Source of the DNA: Rhodoferax sp.
GTDB lineage: Bacteria; Pseudomonadota; Gammaproteobacteria; Burkholderiales; Burkholderiaceae_C
DNA: 37,121 nucleotides
Reading direction: 5' to 3'
Assembly (NCBI GenBank): GCA_025358555.1
Contig: JANYJD010000034.1
Coordinates: 1 to 37,121 of the forward strand
Positions 16,749 through 25,200 of the stretch are shown here, piece after piece; position 1 is the stretch's first letter, and each line of letters begins with the position of its first letter. Both the position numbers and the translations under genes were made by a program. Under the pieces are notes generated by a model. The model was not told the origin of the DNA, made no database searches, and saw nothing but the letters and a program-made list of their open reading frames with translations.

Positions 16749-17641
16749 GCCTTCGTCACCGGAAATTCGGTCACCTTGTACTGCGCCAGTTTTGACTGGG
16801 CTTCAATTTCACGAAAACCCAGCCCCTTGGTCGGCGCGGCGGCGTCCCAGGGCAGCGGCGTGCGCTTGTCCTGCGAACCCGGCGCGGGCAGCGGGAAGAT
16901 CAGGGATTTCGCCGAGTGATGCGCGATGTGCCCCGTCATGTGGTGATGCTCCTGGTGGATATGCCCATAGAACACCGTCACATTGTGGTAGGGCATCAGC
17001 AGCTCCACGGCTTTGGCGCCGTCGCGCGTGGCCCAATCCCACTTGGGTGCCAGGTCAAACAGCGGACGATGTGTCAGCACGACGATGCGCGCGTCTTTCG
17101 CCTGTTTGTCCAGGTCCGCCTTGAGCCAGGCCAGTTGCGCCTCGCCGATGCTGGCGCCGGGGTCGGACACATTGTCCACCGCGATGAAGTGCACGCCCTT
17201 GTGGTCAAAAGTGAAGTTGGCTTCCTGCTTGAAAATCTCCTTGAAGGCGGCACTGCTGTCAAGCGAGCCGTCATGCTCGCCGGGCATGAAGCGCACATTC
17301 TTCACCTTCAGCTCACTGGCGATCTCGCGAAACTCGGTGAGGCGCTTGCGCCGCTCTTTCGGGTCGTCGGTGGTGTGGGTCAAATCGCCGGTGAAGACGA
17401 TGAACTCCGGTTGCACCTCCAACGCATTGACGCTGGCCACGGCCTTTTTGAGCGTGTTGGCGGCGTCGGGATTGGCCGGGCCCGTGTAACCCCAATGCGT
17501 GTCTGACAGCTGGACGAAGAAAAAGTCTTCTTCGGCAGCCGCTGCACTGGCAGACAGCCCGACAAGACCAGGCAGGGCCGAGAAAAAAACCGCACCCCCA
17601 CCGACCGACGCAAGCTTAGAGAAAATTCGACGATTGATCAT
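16745..17641 (-). CDS. Tat-exported metallophosphoesterase
   Basis: 298 residues. N-terminus MINRRIFSKL with a long Ala/Gly hydrophobic stretch to ASAAAAEE looks like a Tat leader, suggesting that the folded, metal-loaded enzyme is exported. The calcineurin-like motifs are in order: SDTH (D47, H49), GD (86), GEHD (121-124), LTHRP (H191) and GHIH (226-229). The third motif is GNHD in most relatives; here Asn, a bridging-site ligand, is replaced by Glu. The substrate is unknown (phosphodiester or nucleotide are typical). It overlaps the small upstream ORF by ATGA and the cupredoxin gene downstream by GTGA, so the products are probably made together. A good AAGGAG precedes the start. Confidence 0.9.
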   Translation of the reverse strand: MINRRIFSKLASVGGGAVFFSALPGLVGLSASAAAAEEDFFFVQLSDTHWGYTGPANPDAANTLKKAVASVNALEVQPEFIVFTGDLTHTTDDPKERRKRLTEFREIASELKVKNVRFMPGEHDGSLDSSAAFKEIFKQEANFTFDHKGVHFIAVDNVSDPGASIGEAQLAWLKADLDKQAKDARIVVLTHRPLFDLAPKWDWATRDGAKAVELLMPYHNVTVFYGHIHQEHHHMTGHIAHHSAKSLIFPLPAPGSQDKRTPLPWDAAAPTKGLGFREIEAQSKLAQYKVTEFPVTKA

Positions 17642-17826
17642 GTTGATCGCTCCTTAAAAAGTTGAATGGAAACCCGACGCGCAATGCATGACCGCGTGGC
17701 AATGGAAAATATTCCCGCAGTCAGCACAATCACCGCAAAATACACCCAGCACTTGGCCGGGCGTGATAGCACGTTCAAGCCGTGGGCCGCGCGTCTGGGC
17801 GCTTTGCGGCGGGGCAAGTCTGTCAA
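17638..17826 (-). CDS. Possible small single-span membrane protein
   Basis: 62 codons from a TTG that overlaps the cytochrome c stop (TTGA) to a stop overlapping the metallophosphoesterase start (ATGA). One hydrophobic helix (CWVYFAVIVLTAGIFSIA, about residues 26-43) sits between basic flanks, the pattern of a small inner-membrane protein. The exact end-to-end fit in an operon supports it. The rare start codon, lack of a ribosome-binding site and lack of a recognised family argue against. It might instead be a spacer through which ribosomes pass for coupling. Confidence 0.35.
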   Translation of the reverse strand: MTDLPRRKAPRRAAHGLNVLSRPAKCWVYFAVIVLTAGIFSIATRSCIARRVSIQLFKERST

Positions 17827-18251
17827 GGTGCTGCGGCCTTCTTCAGATACGCCAAAATATCGCCGCGCTCCTTGGCGTCGGGCACCGACAGGCCCATCTT
17901 TTGACCGGGTATGAGCTTTTGCGGATCAGCCAGCCACTGGTTGAGCGTCTTGTCGCTCCAAACCACGGTGGACGCCTTCAGCGCATCTGAATAAACGTAG
18001 CCGGGCGCCTTGCCCGCCGTGCTGCCAAACACGCCTTTTTGGGCCGGGCCCACGCCGTTGTAGTCGACCGAATGGCAGGCTGCGCAGCGCTGCTGGTACA
18101 GCAACTTGCCACGGTCAGCGTCACCCGCAGCGCTGGCCAGGCCACTGAAGGCCATCAGCACGCTGGCGAAAGTGCTGGCAATAATCCTCGCGAAAGTTCT
18201 CGCAAACGTTGTCGTAAGTGCGACGGCTTTTGTTTTTGCATTGCATGTCAT
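17823..18251 (-). CDS. Periplasmic class I cytochrome c
   Basis: 142 residues from ATG at 18251. The frame is open much further upstream, but that part is antisense to the sigma-factor gene. A signal peptide ends near LASAAG; its n-region contains four degenerate 12-bp repeats (TFAR, TFAR, IIAS, TFAS, residues 15-30). One heme site is CAACH (56-60), the axial methionine is in IPGQKMGLS (M119), and KERGDILAYLKK is the normal C-terminal helix. Length, order and VYSDALK and WLADP blocks fit the cytochrome c2/c550-like soluble electron carriers. It is the first gene of an operon with metallophosphoesterase and CuA cupredoxin, and an ECF-like promoter lies 50 bp upstream. It probably exchanges electrons with the cupredoxin. 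Confidence 0.93.
   Translation of the reverse strand: MTCNAKTKAVALTTTFARTFARIIASTFASVLMAFSGLASAAGDADRGKLLYQQRCAACHSVDYNGVGPAQKGVFGSTAGKAPGYVYSDALKASTVVWSDKTLNQWLADPQKLIPGQKMGLSVPDAKERGDILAYLKKAAAP
18162..18209 (-). repeat. Four degenerate 12-bp repeats in the cytochrome c signal peptide
   Basis: Units encode TFAR, TFAR, IIAS and TFAS. The same TF-x-x period appears in the signal peptide of the CzcB-type adaptor in this window, although the two proteins are unrelated. Confidence 0.7.
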
Positions 18252-18299
18252 GATTGGCGCTTCTCCCTGGGATTGCGGGTGTGATGGCTTGAACAATGC

Positions 18300-18328
18300 A
18301 TTACCGTTGACCTGACCAAAACATTCCC
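18300..18328 (-). promoter_or_regulatory. Candidate ECF promoter for the cytochrome c operon
   Basis: On the minus strand GGGAAT (18328-18323) is followed after 16 nt by CGGTAAT (18306-18300). This mirrors the promoter of the divergent sigma-factor gene with identical spacing. The cytochrome c ATG lies 50 bp downstream. Confidence 0.6.
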
Positions 18329-18358
18329 GAACCCTGGAAAACTTTTTTTGCATGCAGC

Positions 18359-18387
18359 GGGAATAAACCCCCGCCGTGCCCGGTATT
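18359..18387 (+). promoter_or_regulatory. Candidate ECF promoter for the sigma-factor gene
   Basis: GGGAAT (18359-18364, within GGGAATAAAC) is followed after 16 nt by CGGTATT (18381-18387). A GGAAT-type -35 is common for ECF sigma factors, so autoregulation is likely. The start codon at 18412 follows 25 bp later. Confidence 0.6.
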
Positions 18388-18411
18388 GGGGGTAAGCAAT
18401 GAATCAATTTG

Positions 18412-18975
18412 ATGGACAGAACACGGCAATTTGAAGCCGCCGCGCTTCCCCATCTGGACGCCGCGTACAACCTGGCGCGCTGGCTGCTGCGCGACGAACA
18501 CAGCGCGCGTGACGTTGTGCAGGACGCGTATTTGCGGGCCTTCAAGTATTTTGAGAGCTTCAAAGGCGAGGACGCACGCCCCTGGCTGATGCAAATTGTG
18601 CGCAACACCTGCTTTACCTGGCTGCGCGACCATGGCCGCGGCCCGGAGCATGTGGAGTTTGACGAAGAGCGCGACAGCCACGGCAACCCCACCGACGGAT
18701 GGACGGGACGCACCGACGACAACCCGGAGACCCTGCTGATGAGAAAAATGCAGAGCCAGCAGATCAATGACGCCATTGAACAACTGCCGCCCCTGTTTCG
18801 CGAAGCGTTGGTGCTCAGGGAGCTTGAAGACATGTCGTACGAAGACATTGCGCAAATTGCCGGCATCCCCATGGGCACCGTCATGTCGCGGTTGTCGCGC
18901 GCGCGCCACCTGCTGCGCACGGCACTGGCCGGCACCACAGCGCACGCGGGCACCCATACTGGCCACGAGGACTGA
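18412..18975 (+). CDS. ECF-type RNA polymerase sigma factor
   Basis: 187 residues from ATG at 18412; a TTG one codon earlier is also possible, and the Shine-Dalgarno is weak. Region 2 is visible at about 8-80 (HLDAAYNLARWLLRDEHSA, then VVQDAYLRAFKYFESF and the -10-contacting RPWLMQIVRNTCFTWLR). A variable acidic linker follows, then region 4 (about 125-178) with a helix-turn-helix (LPPLFREALVLRELEDMSY, EDIAQIAGIPMGTVMSRLSRAR). Regions 1 and 3 are absent, as in ECF factors. The anti-sigma gene starts one base after its stop. The likely targets are its own promoter and the divergent cytochrome c operon, judging by the shared promoter sequence. The inducing signal is not evident. Confidence 0.94.
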   Translation: MDRTRQFEAAALPHLDAAYNLARWLLRDEHSARDVVQDAYLRAFKYFESFKGEDARPWLMQIVRNTCFTWLRDHGRGPEHVEFDEERDSHGNPTDGWTGRTDDNPETLLMRKMQSQQINDAIEQLPPLFREALVLRELEDMSYEDIAQIAGIPMGTVMSRLSRARHLLRTALAGTTAHAGTHTGHED

Positions 18976-18976
18976 A

Positions 18977-19729
18977 ATGAACCCACATCAAGACGACGCG
19001 CCTGGCGGACCGACAGAAACCCTGGCCGCGTTGATCAAGGCCCGCGCCACGCGTTACGACGCGCCAGCCGACCTGCGCGCCCAGATCAGCGCTTCGCTGG
19101 TCCAGGCCCCATCACCATTGAAAGGCACACAGCCCGCCGTCGTGATACCAAGCGACCCCAATCCTGCGTTTCAGGCGCGGCACGCGCTCCAAGCGCCGCG
19201 CCGCGTTGAGGGGTCGTGGTGGCCGCAATGGCTGAATGTCGGTGCGGCGTTTGCTTGCGGGCTGCTGGTCAGCCTGGCCATCACCCGGTTCATGCCGCAA
19301 ATTGATTCGCAGGACCGTGTGGCGCAGGAAGTGGTGGATGGCCATGTGCGCTCCATGATGGTGGCGCATCTGTCGGATGTCGTGTCCACCGACCAGCACA
19401 CCGTGAAGCCGTGGTTTGCAGCCCGGCTTGATTTTTCACCGCCGGTGCATGACTTGGCCAAAGACGGCTTTGCGCTGGCCGGCGGGCGGCTGGACTATGT
19501 GGCGCAGCGCCCGGTGGCGGCGCTGGTGTACCAGCGCAACCAGCACACCATCAACGTCTTTGTCTGGCCACTGCAGGCAGGGCCAGCGCCTGCCCCTCAA
19601 GCGCAGGCCCACCAAGGTTTCAACGTGGTGGCATGGACTGACGCTGGCATGCAGTTCTGGGCCGTTTCTGACCTCACCACGTCGGAGCTGCAAACCTTTG
19701 CGCAACTCATGCGCAAGCCGCAGAAATGA
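18977..19729 (+). CDS. Membrane-bound anti-sigma factor
   Basis: 250 residues from ATG at 18977, one base after the sigma-factor stop. The N-terminal 90 residues are cytoplasmic and sigma-binding-like (TETLAALIKARATRYDAPADLRAQI). One transmembrane helix follows at about 91-108 (LNVGAAFACGLLVSLAITRF), and the remaining 140 residues are periplasmic (AHLSDVVSTDQHTVKPWFAARLDFSPPV, then FALAGGRLDYVAQRPVAALVYQRN and NVVAWTDAGMQFWAVSDL), the usual shape of the anti-sigma family paired with this ECF type. No HxxxCxxC zinc motif is seen, so it is not a ZAS-type redox anti-sigma. The periplasmic domain probably senses the signal. Its gene converges with the transglutaminase gene seven bases away. Confidence 0.88.
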   Translation: MNPHQDDAPGGPTETLAALIKARATRYDAPADLRAQISASLVQAPSPLKGTQPAVVIPSDPNPAFQARHALQAPRRVEGSWWPQWLNVGAAFACGLLVSLAITRFMPQIDSQDRVAQEVVDGHVRSMMVAHLSDVVSTDQHTVKPWFAARLDFSPPVHDLAKDGFALAGGRLDYVAQRPVAALVYQRNQHTINVFVWPLQAGPAPAPQAQAHQGFNVVAWTDAGMQFWAVSDLTTSELQTFAQLMRKPQK

Positions 19730-19736
19730 ACCCGCG

Positions 19737-20564
19737 CTAAACCACGGCCGCTTGCAGTGGCGCCTTGGCCGCAGACCAATCCGCCTCATCCAGCGCCAGT
19801 TCCTTGCGCAGCATCTGCACGCCGCCAAAAATCGTGGCAAAGGCCACGTCTTTGGCATCACGCCCGGTGCCAATGCGCACCAGCCGCTCGATGGGGGCCA
19901 TGCGGGTCGCGTCAAATAGCATCCAGCGGCCATCCAGCCAGGCTTCAAACACGGCATGGAAGTCTTCGGGCGGCTCATCGAAATGCACATACCCCACCAC
20001 CAGCCGCGCGGGGATGTTGAGCGCGCGGCACAACGTGATGCCCAAGTGCGCAAAGTCCCGGCACACGCCTGCGCGCTGCACAAACACCTCTTGCGCGGTG
20101 GTGGTTGAATTGCTGAAACCGGGCATGTAATAGATCGAATCGTGAATCCACTGCTCAACAGCCCGCACGCGGCTCAAGCCCGGTGGCAGCCGCCCAAACA
20201 GTTGCTGCGCCGCGCGGCTCAGGGTGTCGGACTCGCAGTAGCGGCTGGGCAGCAGGTAGCGCAGCACTTCATCGGGCACCTGCGTCACGGGCGACTCGTC
20301 CAGATGCAAGGGCACCTGCACCGGGTTGATCTCCACCGTGGCGTGGTAGTTGACCGACAGCCGCCCCTTGGGCGCATCCAGCCGTATGAAACGGTTGCCG
20401 TTGCGCTCATCCGAAAAATGGCGCACCTTCACGCTGGGCGTAACGGTGAGACGCTCCTCCACGACTCGCTGGCTGTCATGGAAAGCGGCTTCGATATTGA
20501 ACAGAAAGTGGGCCGGACTGGCCACGTCGTAGTCCAGCGCTAGGTCAATCAGGGTGGTGTGCAT
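19737..20564 (-). CDS. Transglutaminase-like (cysteine protease fold) protein
   Basis: 275 residues from ATG at 20564; an in-frame GTG three codons earlier is possible. N-terminal 100 residues form the beta domain usual for bacterial members (LDYDVASPAHFLFNIEAA, then FIRLDAPKGRLSVNYHATVEI). The catalytic triad is complete: Cys in RAGVCRDFAHL (C168), His in DFHAVFEAWL (H203) and Asp in WMLFDATR (D218). No signal peptide, so a cytosolic location is likely. Bacterial relatives are mostly proteases or amide-bond enzymes of unknown substrate. It follows the porin gene by about 100 bp on the same strand but need not be co-transcribed. Confidence 0.88.
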   Translation of the reverse strand: MHTTLIDLALDYDVASPAHFLFNIEAAFHDSQRVVEERLTVTPSVKVRHFSDERNGNRFIRLDAPKGRLSVNYHATVEINPVQVPLHLDESPVTQVPDEVLRYLLPSRYCESDTLSRAAQQLFGRLPPGLSRVRAVEQWIHDSIYYMPGFSNSTTTAQEVFVQRAGVCRDFAHLGITLCRALNIPARLVVGYVHFDEPPEDFHAVFEAWLDGRWMLFDATRMAPIERLVRIGTGRDAKDVAFATIFGGVQMLRKELALDEADWSAAKAPLQAAVV

Positions 20565-20668
20565 AGGTGCCACGATGCTAAAACCGGGCAGGGCAAATGC
20601 GCATCAGCAACACCCGCGCTGCGGTGTAGGACAAGGCCGCACGGTACGCAAGCGCCCGCTGGAAAAGC

Positions 20669-22054
20669 TTAAAACTCGCTGTGCCAGCGCAGCGTATAGG
20701 TGGTCAGCGGGCCACGGTCGCGGTTGTAGCCGGGGTTGGAGATGTGTTGAAAACCCGCGCTCAATGCCGTCTGGATCTTGCCGATGCGTGTGCCCCATTC
20801 CGGCAGAGTCAGGCGGTAGTAGGTTTCAAACACGCGCTCGGTGGCATAGTTGATCTGCCCATCCCCCACAAAAAAGCCCAGGCCGCCCGCCGCGAGGTAG
20901 GCGCGGTGCGCTTGCGACAAACCATTGACGGCGTAGGCAATACCCAAGCGATCCTGGCCTCGGCCCCAGGATGCGCCCGTGAATTGCCCCCCGAGTGCCC
21001 ACTGGCTGTCAATCTCGGCAAACGCATAGGTCTCCAGATTGCCGCTGTTGCGGCTGACCCGCAGAAACACACCAGAGTCCGCAGACAACGGCGCTTCCAG
21101 CGTCAAGCCCCAGCCGGTCTTGGTCTGGTCACGGCGCACCAGGCCAACATCCGGCACGGCACCCGAAACTCTGCCCAGCGCCAGCGCATCAGCAAAGCTT
21201 CCGGCCTGGATGCGGTTGCGAAAAAGCAGTGCCCGGCCACGCACTGGCCCGCCCGGCGCAGTCAGCGGCAAATCGCCTTCCACCTCAATCTGGTCGCCAT
21301 AGTGCAGGCTAAGAGCGCCGTCCAGCGCCAGGCCATTGCTCTCACGCGGCTGCATGGCCCGCCCGGCCCGCACCGACCAGCCGGGTGCGCGGTATTCGGC
21401 AATGGCACCCTGTGTGTAGCCACGGGCGTCAGCGGCAAAATCCCAGGCACCATGGGTAAGGAACGACCAGTTCGTGAAATGCTCGCGCGGGTCTTTGGCG
21501 TAAGGGTTGTTGTCAAAAAAATCAAGCAGGCTGAAACTGCCGATGGTGAAAGTCCAGCGCCGGGCGTTGAATTTGCCACCCAATTCATTGAAGTCTGCGT
21601 CCACCGTTTCCAGGTCACCGCCCAGGTTGATGCGCTGCTGAAAAAACAAACGCGCCCGGTAGGTGAGCAGAACGGTGCTGCTGCCACGGGCCAGCTCGCC
21701 ATTGCTGATGCCGCCCGCGCCCAGCAAATTGGAAAACGGCACGCCCAGCGCGCCCTCAGGGTTCAGATGCACCTGGGCACCGTCCCACAAACGCAGACCC
21801 AGGTCGCCCGTGGTTGTGAAAGAGTAAGACTTCTCCCGCAAAGGGCTGAGCGAATTGGGTCCGCTGTAGGCCGCATTGAAAGCCGGCTTGACCTGCCAGA
21901 TGTAGGTGGCCTGGGCATGCAGGCCCACGCGGGGCGGGTCCTGCGCTTCGGGCTGAGGAGCCGATTGTGCAAAGGCTCCGAAGCCACTGGCGCAGCCTGC
22001 CATCAAAACGGCGGCAGACAATTTTCGGCTGAAAGATGCATCGCGAAGGCCCAT
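20669..22054 (-). CDS. OprB-like carbohydrate-selective porin
   Basis: 461 residues from the ATG at 22054 (MGLRDASFSRKL), with a signal peptide ending near GAFAQ; an ATG eight codons upstream is less likely. The mature chain alternates hydrophobic and polar residues throughout, ends in Phe (WHSEF) as outer-membrane barrels do, and has OprB-type blocks: QATYIWQVKPAFNAAYSGPN, FDNNPYAKDPREHFTNWS and the C-terminal ETYYRLTLPEWGT with ISNPGYNRDRGP. These porins pass sugars or other small uncharged solutes. No sugar-uptake genes are adjacent. It lies downstream of the czcCBA-type operon but separated from it by a dispersed repeat and 139 bp, so it probably has its own promoter. Confidence 0.85.
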   Translation of the reverse strand: MGLRDASFSRKLSAAVLMAGCASGFGAFAQSAPQPEAQDPPRVGLHAQATYIWQVKPAFNAAYSGPNSLSPLREKSYSFTTTGDLGLRLWDGAQVHLNPEGALGVPFSNLLGAGGISNGELARGSSTVLLTYRARLFFQQRINLGGDLETVDADFNELGGKFNARRWTFTIGSFSLLDFFDNNPYAKDPREHFTNWSFLTHGAWDFAADARGYTQGAIAEYRAPGWSVRAGRAMQPRESNGLALDGALSLHYGDQIEVEGDLPLTAPGGPVRGRALLFRNRIQAGSFADALALGRVSGAVPDVGLVRRDQTKTGWGLTLEAPLSADSGVFLRVSRNSGNLETYAFAEIDSQWALGGQFTGASWGRGQDRLGIAYAVNGLSQAHRAYLAAGGLGFFVGDGQINYATERVFETYYRLTLPEWGTRIGKIQTALSAGFQHISNPGYNRDRGPLTTYTLRWHSEF

Positions 22055-22152
22055 GCTTTCATTCTGCCAGCTTGGCAAGACCGTGGGGTGACAAATCAGG
22101 CGCGCATCAGCCCCGATTCAGCCCTGGCATTAGATTTAGGCAACAATTACGT

Positions 22153-22209
22153 TAAAAATAGCCTGCAGCCCTTGTCCAATATACATAATCAGCTATACAT
22201 TTTGTAGTT
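22153..22209 (-). repeat. Dispersed AT-rich repeat, copy G (at czcA stop)
   Basis: On the minus strand core 22195-22166 fits TAGCT-N14-GAC-N3-GGCTG, with ACTA at the standard distance upstream inside the czcA-like gene. The TAG of TAGCT is the stop codon of that gene (22195-22193). Confidence 0.8.
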
Positions 22210-25200
22210 TTTCAGCTTTTGGCGCCACCACCTTCTCCCGCCCAAACCAGCTCACATACAGCGCCGGCAGCACCACCAGCGTAAGCAGCGTGGCGGTGAA
22301 CAGGCCGCCAATCACCACAATGGCCAGCGGGCGCTGCGTCTCCGAGCCAATGTCATGCGACAGCGCCATCGGCAGCAGGCCAAACGCCGCCAGCAGCGCC
22401 GTCATCAGCACGGTGCGCAGGCGCTGCATCGACCCCTGCTGCACCGCATCGACCACGCTCAGGCCCTTGGCTTGCAACTGCTGGAACACTGACAGCATCA
22501 CCACGCCATTGAGTACCGCCTGACCCGACAGCGCAATAAAGCCAATCGCCGCCGACACCGACAGCGGAATGTTGAACACCCACAGCGCCACAAAACCGCC
22601 AATCAGCGCCAGTGGCACGTTGACGAGGATCAGCGCGGCGCGCTTGAACGAGCCAAACGCGTCAAACAGCAGCACAAAAATCAGCAGCAGCGAGATCGGC
22701 ACCACCACGGAGAGCCGCTTCATCGCACGCTCCTGGTTTTCGAATTCGCCAGACCAGCCCACGGTGTAGCCCTGAGGCAGTTTGACGTTCTGAGCCACCC
22801 GTGCTTGCATGTCCTTGACCACCGAACCCATGTCGCGGTCCTTGATGAAAATGCCGATGGCCATGGTGCGGCGGCCGGCCTCGCGGGCGATGTTCATGGC
22901 GCCGCTGGTTTCGCGGATGGTGGCTACGCTGCCCAGCTGGGTATAGCCGTCGGAGGTTGAGATCAGGGTCTGGGGCAAGCGCGCGATCAGCCGGCGGTCT
23001 TCGGGCAGGCGCACGGCCACGGCGAACTTGCGCTCGCCTTCCCACAGCTGCGTGGCGGCCTTGCCGGCCAGCGCAGCCTCGATCACGTCCTGAATGTCCT
23101 GCACATTGAGCCCGAGTCGCGCAGCGCGGTCGCGGTCAATGTCGATGACCAGCTGCGGCAAATCGCCCAGGCGGTCAATCTCTCCGCGCTGAACTCCCTG
23201 AACCTGCTTGATCTCGCGCTGCACGGCTTCGGTAATGCGACGCAGTTCGACCAGGTCGTCGCCGGCGACCTTGACGACGATCTGCCCCTTGATCTGGGAG
23301 ATCGACTCGAGGACGTTGTCCCGGATGGGTTGAGAGAAGGCCGGGTCGACACCCGGGATCGCGCTGAGCTTCTGGTGCATTTCCTCGATCAGTTGCTCGC
23401 GTGTCAGGCCCTTGCGCCATTTCTCCTGCGACTTCACGTCGATGAAAATTTCCGCCATGTTCAGGGTCTTGGGGTCGGTGCCGTCCTCGGGCTGACCGGC
23501 CTTGGACACGGCCGTGCGCACCTCCGGAATGGTCAACAAGGCCTTGCGCGCCATCAGCAGGATCCGGCCGGCCTCCTCACTGGACACGCTGGAGGGCATG
23601 TCGAAATTGGCCCAGAACGTGCCTTCGTTGAGTTCAGGCAGGAACTCCGAGCCCAGGCGCGAGGCCGCCACCATAGACAGCGCGAACGTGGCGAGCGCGA
23701 TAACGACGACGGCCCTCCGACGGGCGAGGGCCCAATCCAGTACGGGGTGATAGACCCGCTTTGCCCACGCCACCAGGCGGTTGTCGCCATGCGGCACTTT
23801 CCGGCGCAGCATCCAGTAGGCCAGCAACGGCACCAGCGTGAGCGAGAAAATCAGCGAGCCAATCAACGCGGTGGTCACCGACAGCGCCATTGGCTGAAAA
23901 ATTCGCCCCTCATGGCGCTGCAGGGCAAAAATGGGAATGTGCGCGGCAATGATGATCAGCATCGAGAACAGCGTCGGACGGCCGACCTCGTTGACGGCAT
24001 CGGCAATCACCTCGCGGCGCTCGTCATCGCCCATGGCTTCCCCGGCTTTGCCCTTCTCGGCCAGGCGGTGCATGATGTTCTCGATCACAATTACCGCGCC
24101 ATCGACGATGATGCCAAAGTCCATCGCGCCCAGGCTCAGCAGATTGGCCGGCACGCCCATGATCTTCAGACCCAGAAATGTCGACAGCAGCGCCAGCGGA
24201 ATCACCGCCACCACGGCCAGGCTGGCCCGCAGGTTGGACAAAAACAGGTATAGCACCAGCGCCACCAGAAGCGCGCCTTCCACCAGGTTCTTGAACACCG
24301 TGGTGAGGGTTTTGTCCATCAGCCAGGTGCGGTCGTAGAACGGCACAATCTGCACGCCCTTGGGCAGGCCGCGCGTGTTGAGCTCTTCAATCTTGGCCTT
24401 GACGCCTTTCAGCACCACGCTCGGGTTCTCCCCCTTTCGCATGATCACGACGCCCGTCACCACGTCGTCGTCCAGGTCCTGGCCCACGATGCCCAGGCGC
24501 GGCACGGCACCAATCTTCACCTGCGCAATGTCGCGGATCAAAATTGCCGTGCCGGTGCGCGCCGCCACCACAATGCGGCCAATATCGTCGGCCGAGCTTA
24601 GCAGGCCAATGCCGCGGATGGTGTACTGCTCCGCGCCCTGCGCCACGTAGCTGCCGCCAGCGTTGGAGTTGCCGCGCCCCAGCGCATCCAGCAGGTTCTG
24701 GAAGGTGAGCTTGTAGGCGCGCAGCTTGTCCAGGTCCGGCTGCACCTCGTACTGCTTGATGAAGCCGCCCATGGCCACCACGTCGGCCACGCCTGGCACC
24801 TGGCGCAGGCCGCGCTCCGCCACCCAGTCTTCCAGCGTGCGCAGCTCGGTGGTGGTCTGGCCATCACCACGCAGGCGGTAGCGCATGATCTCGCCGACCG
24901 GCGTTGCGTTGGGTGCAATGTCGGCCTGCACGCCGGGCGGCAAATCCACTCCGCGCAGGCGCTCATTTACCTGCGCGCGCGCCTGGAACACGTCGGCCTT
25001 GTCGTCATAGGTGACCACCGTGAACGACAGGCCAAACTGCGTGTGCGAGAACACGCGGATCGAATTGGGCAGCCCCGCCACCGCTGTCTCGATCGGCAGC
25101 GTCACCTGCTTTTCAACTTCTTCCGCAGCGCGCCCGGGATATAGCGCAATGATGGTGACCTGGGTGTCGGTGACGTCCGGAAAAGCCTCCACCGACAGGT

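Noticed and set aside
18252-18986. 245-residue N-terminal extension of cytochrome c
   Set aside because: It is antisense to the sigma factor, and the Sec signal peptide begins at 18251 just after the promoter-like site.
20681-22207. 508-codon open frame on the plus strand opposite the porin gene
   Set aside because: The minus strand has a signal peptide, porin blocks and terminal Phe; the plus frame is Gln/His/Arg-rich with no domain, as expected of antisense in GC-rich DNA.
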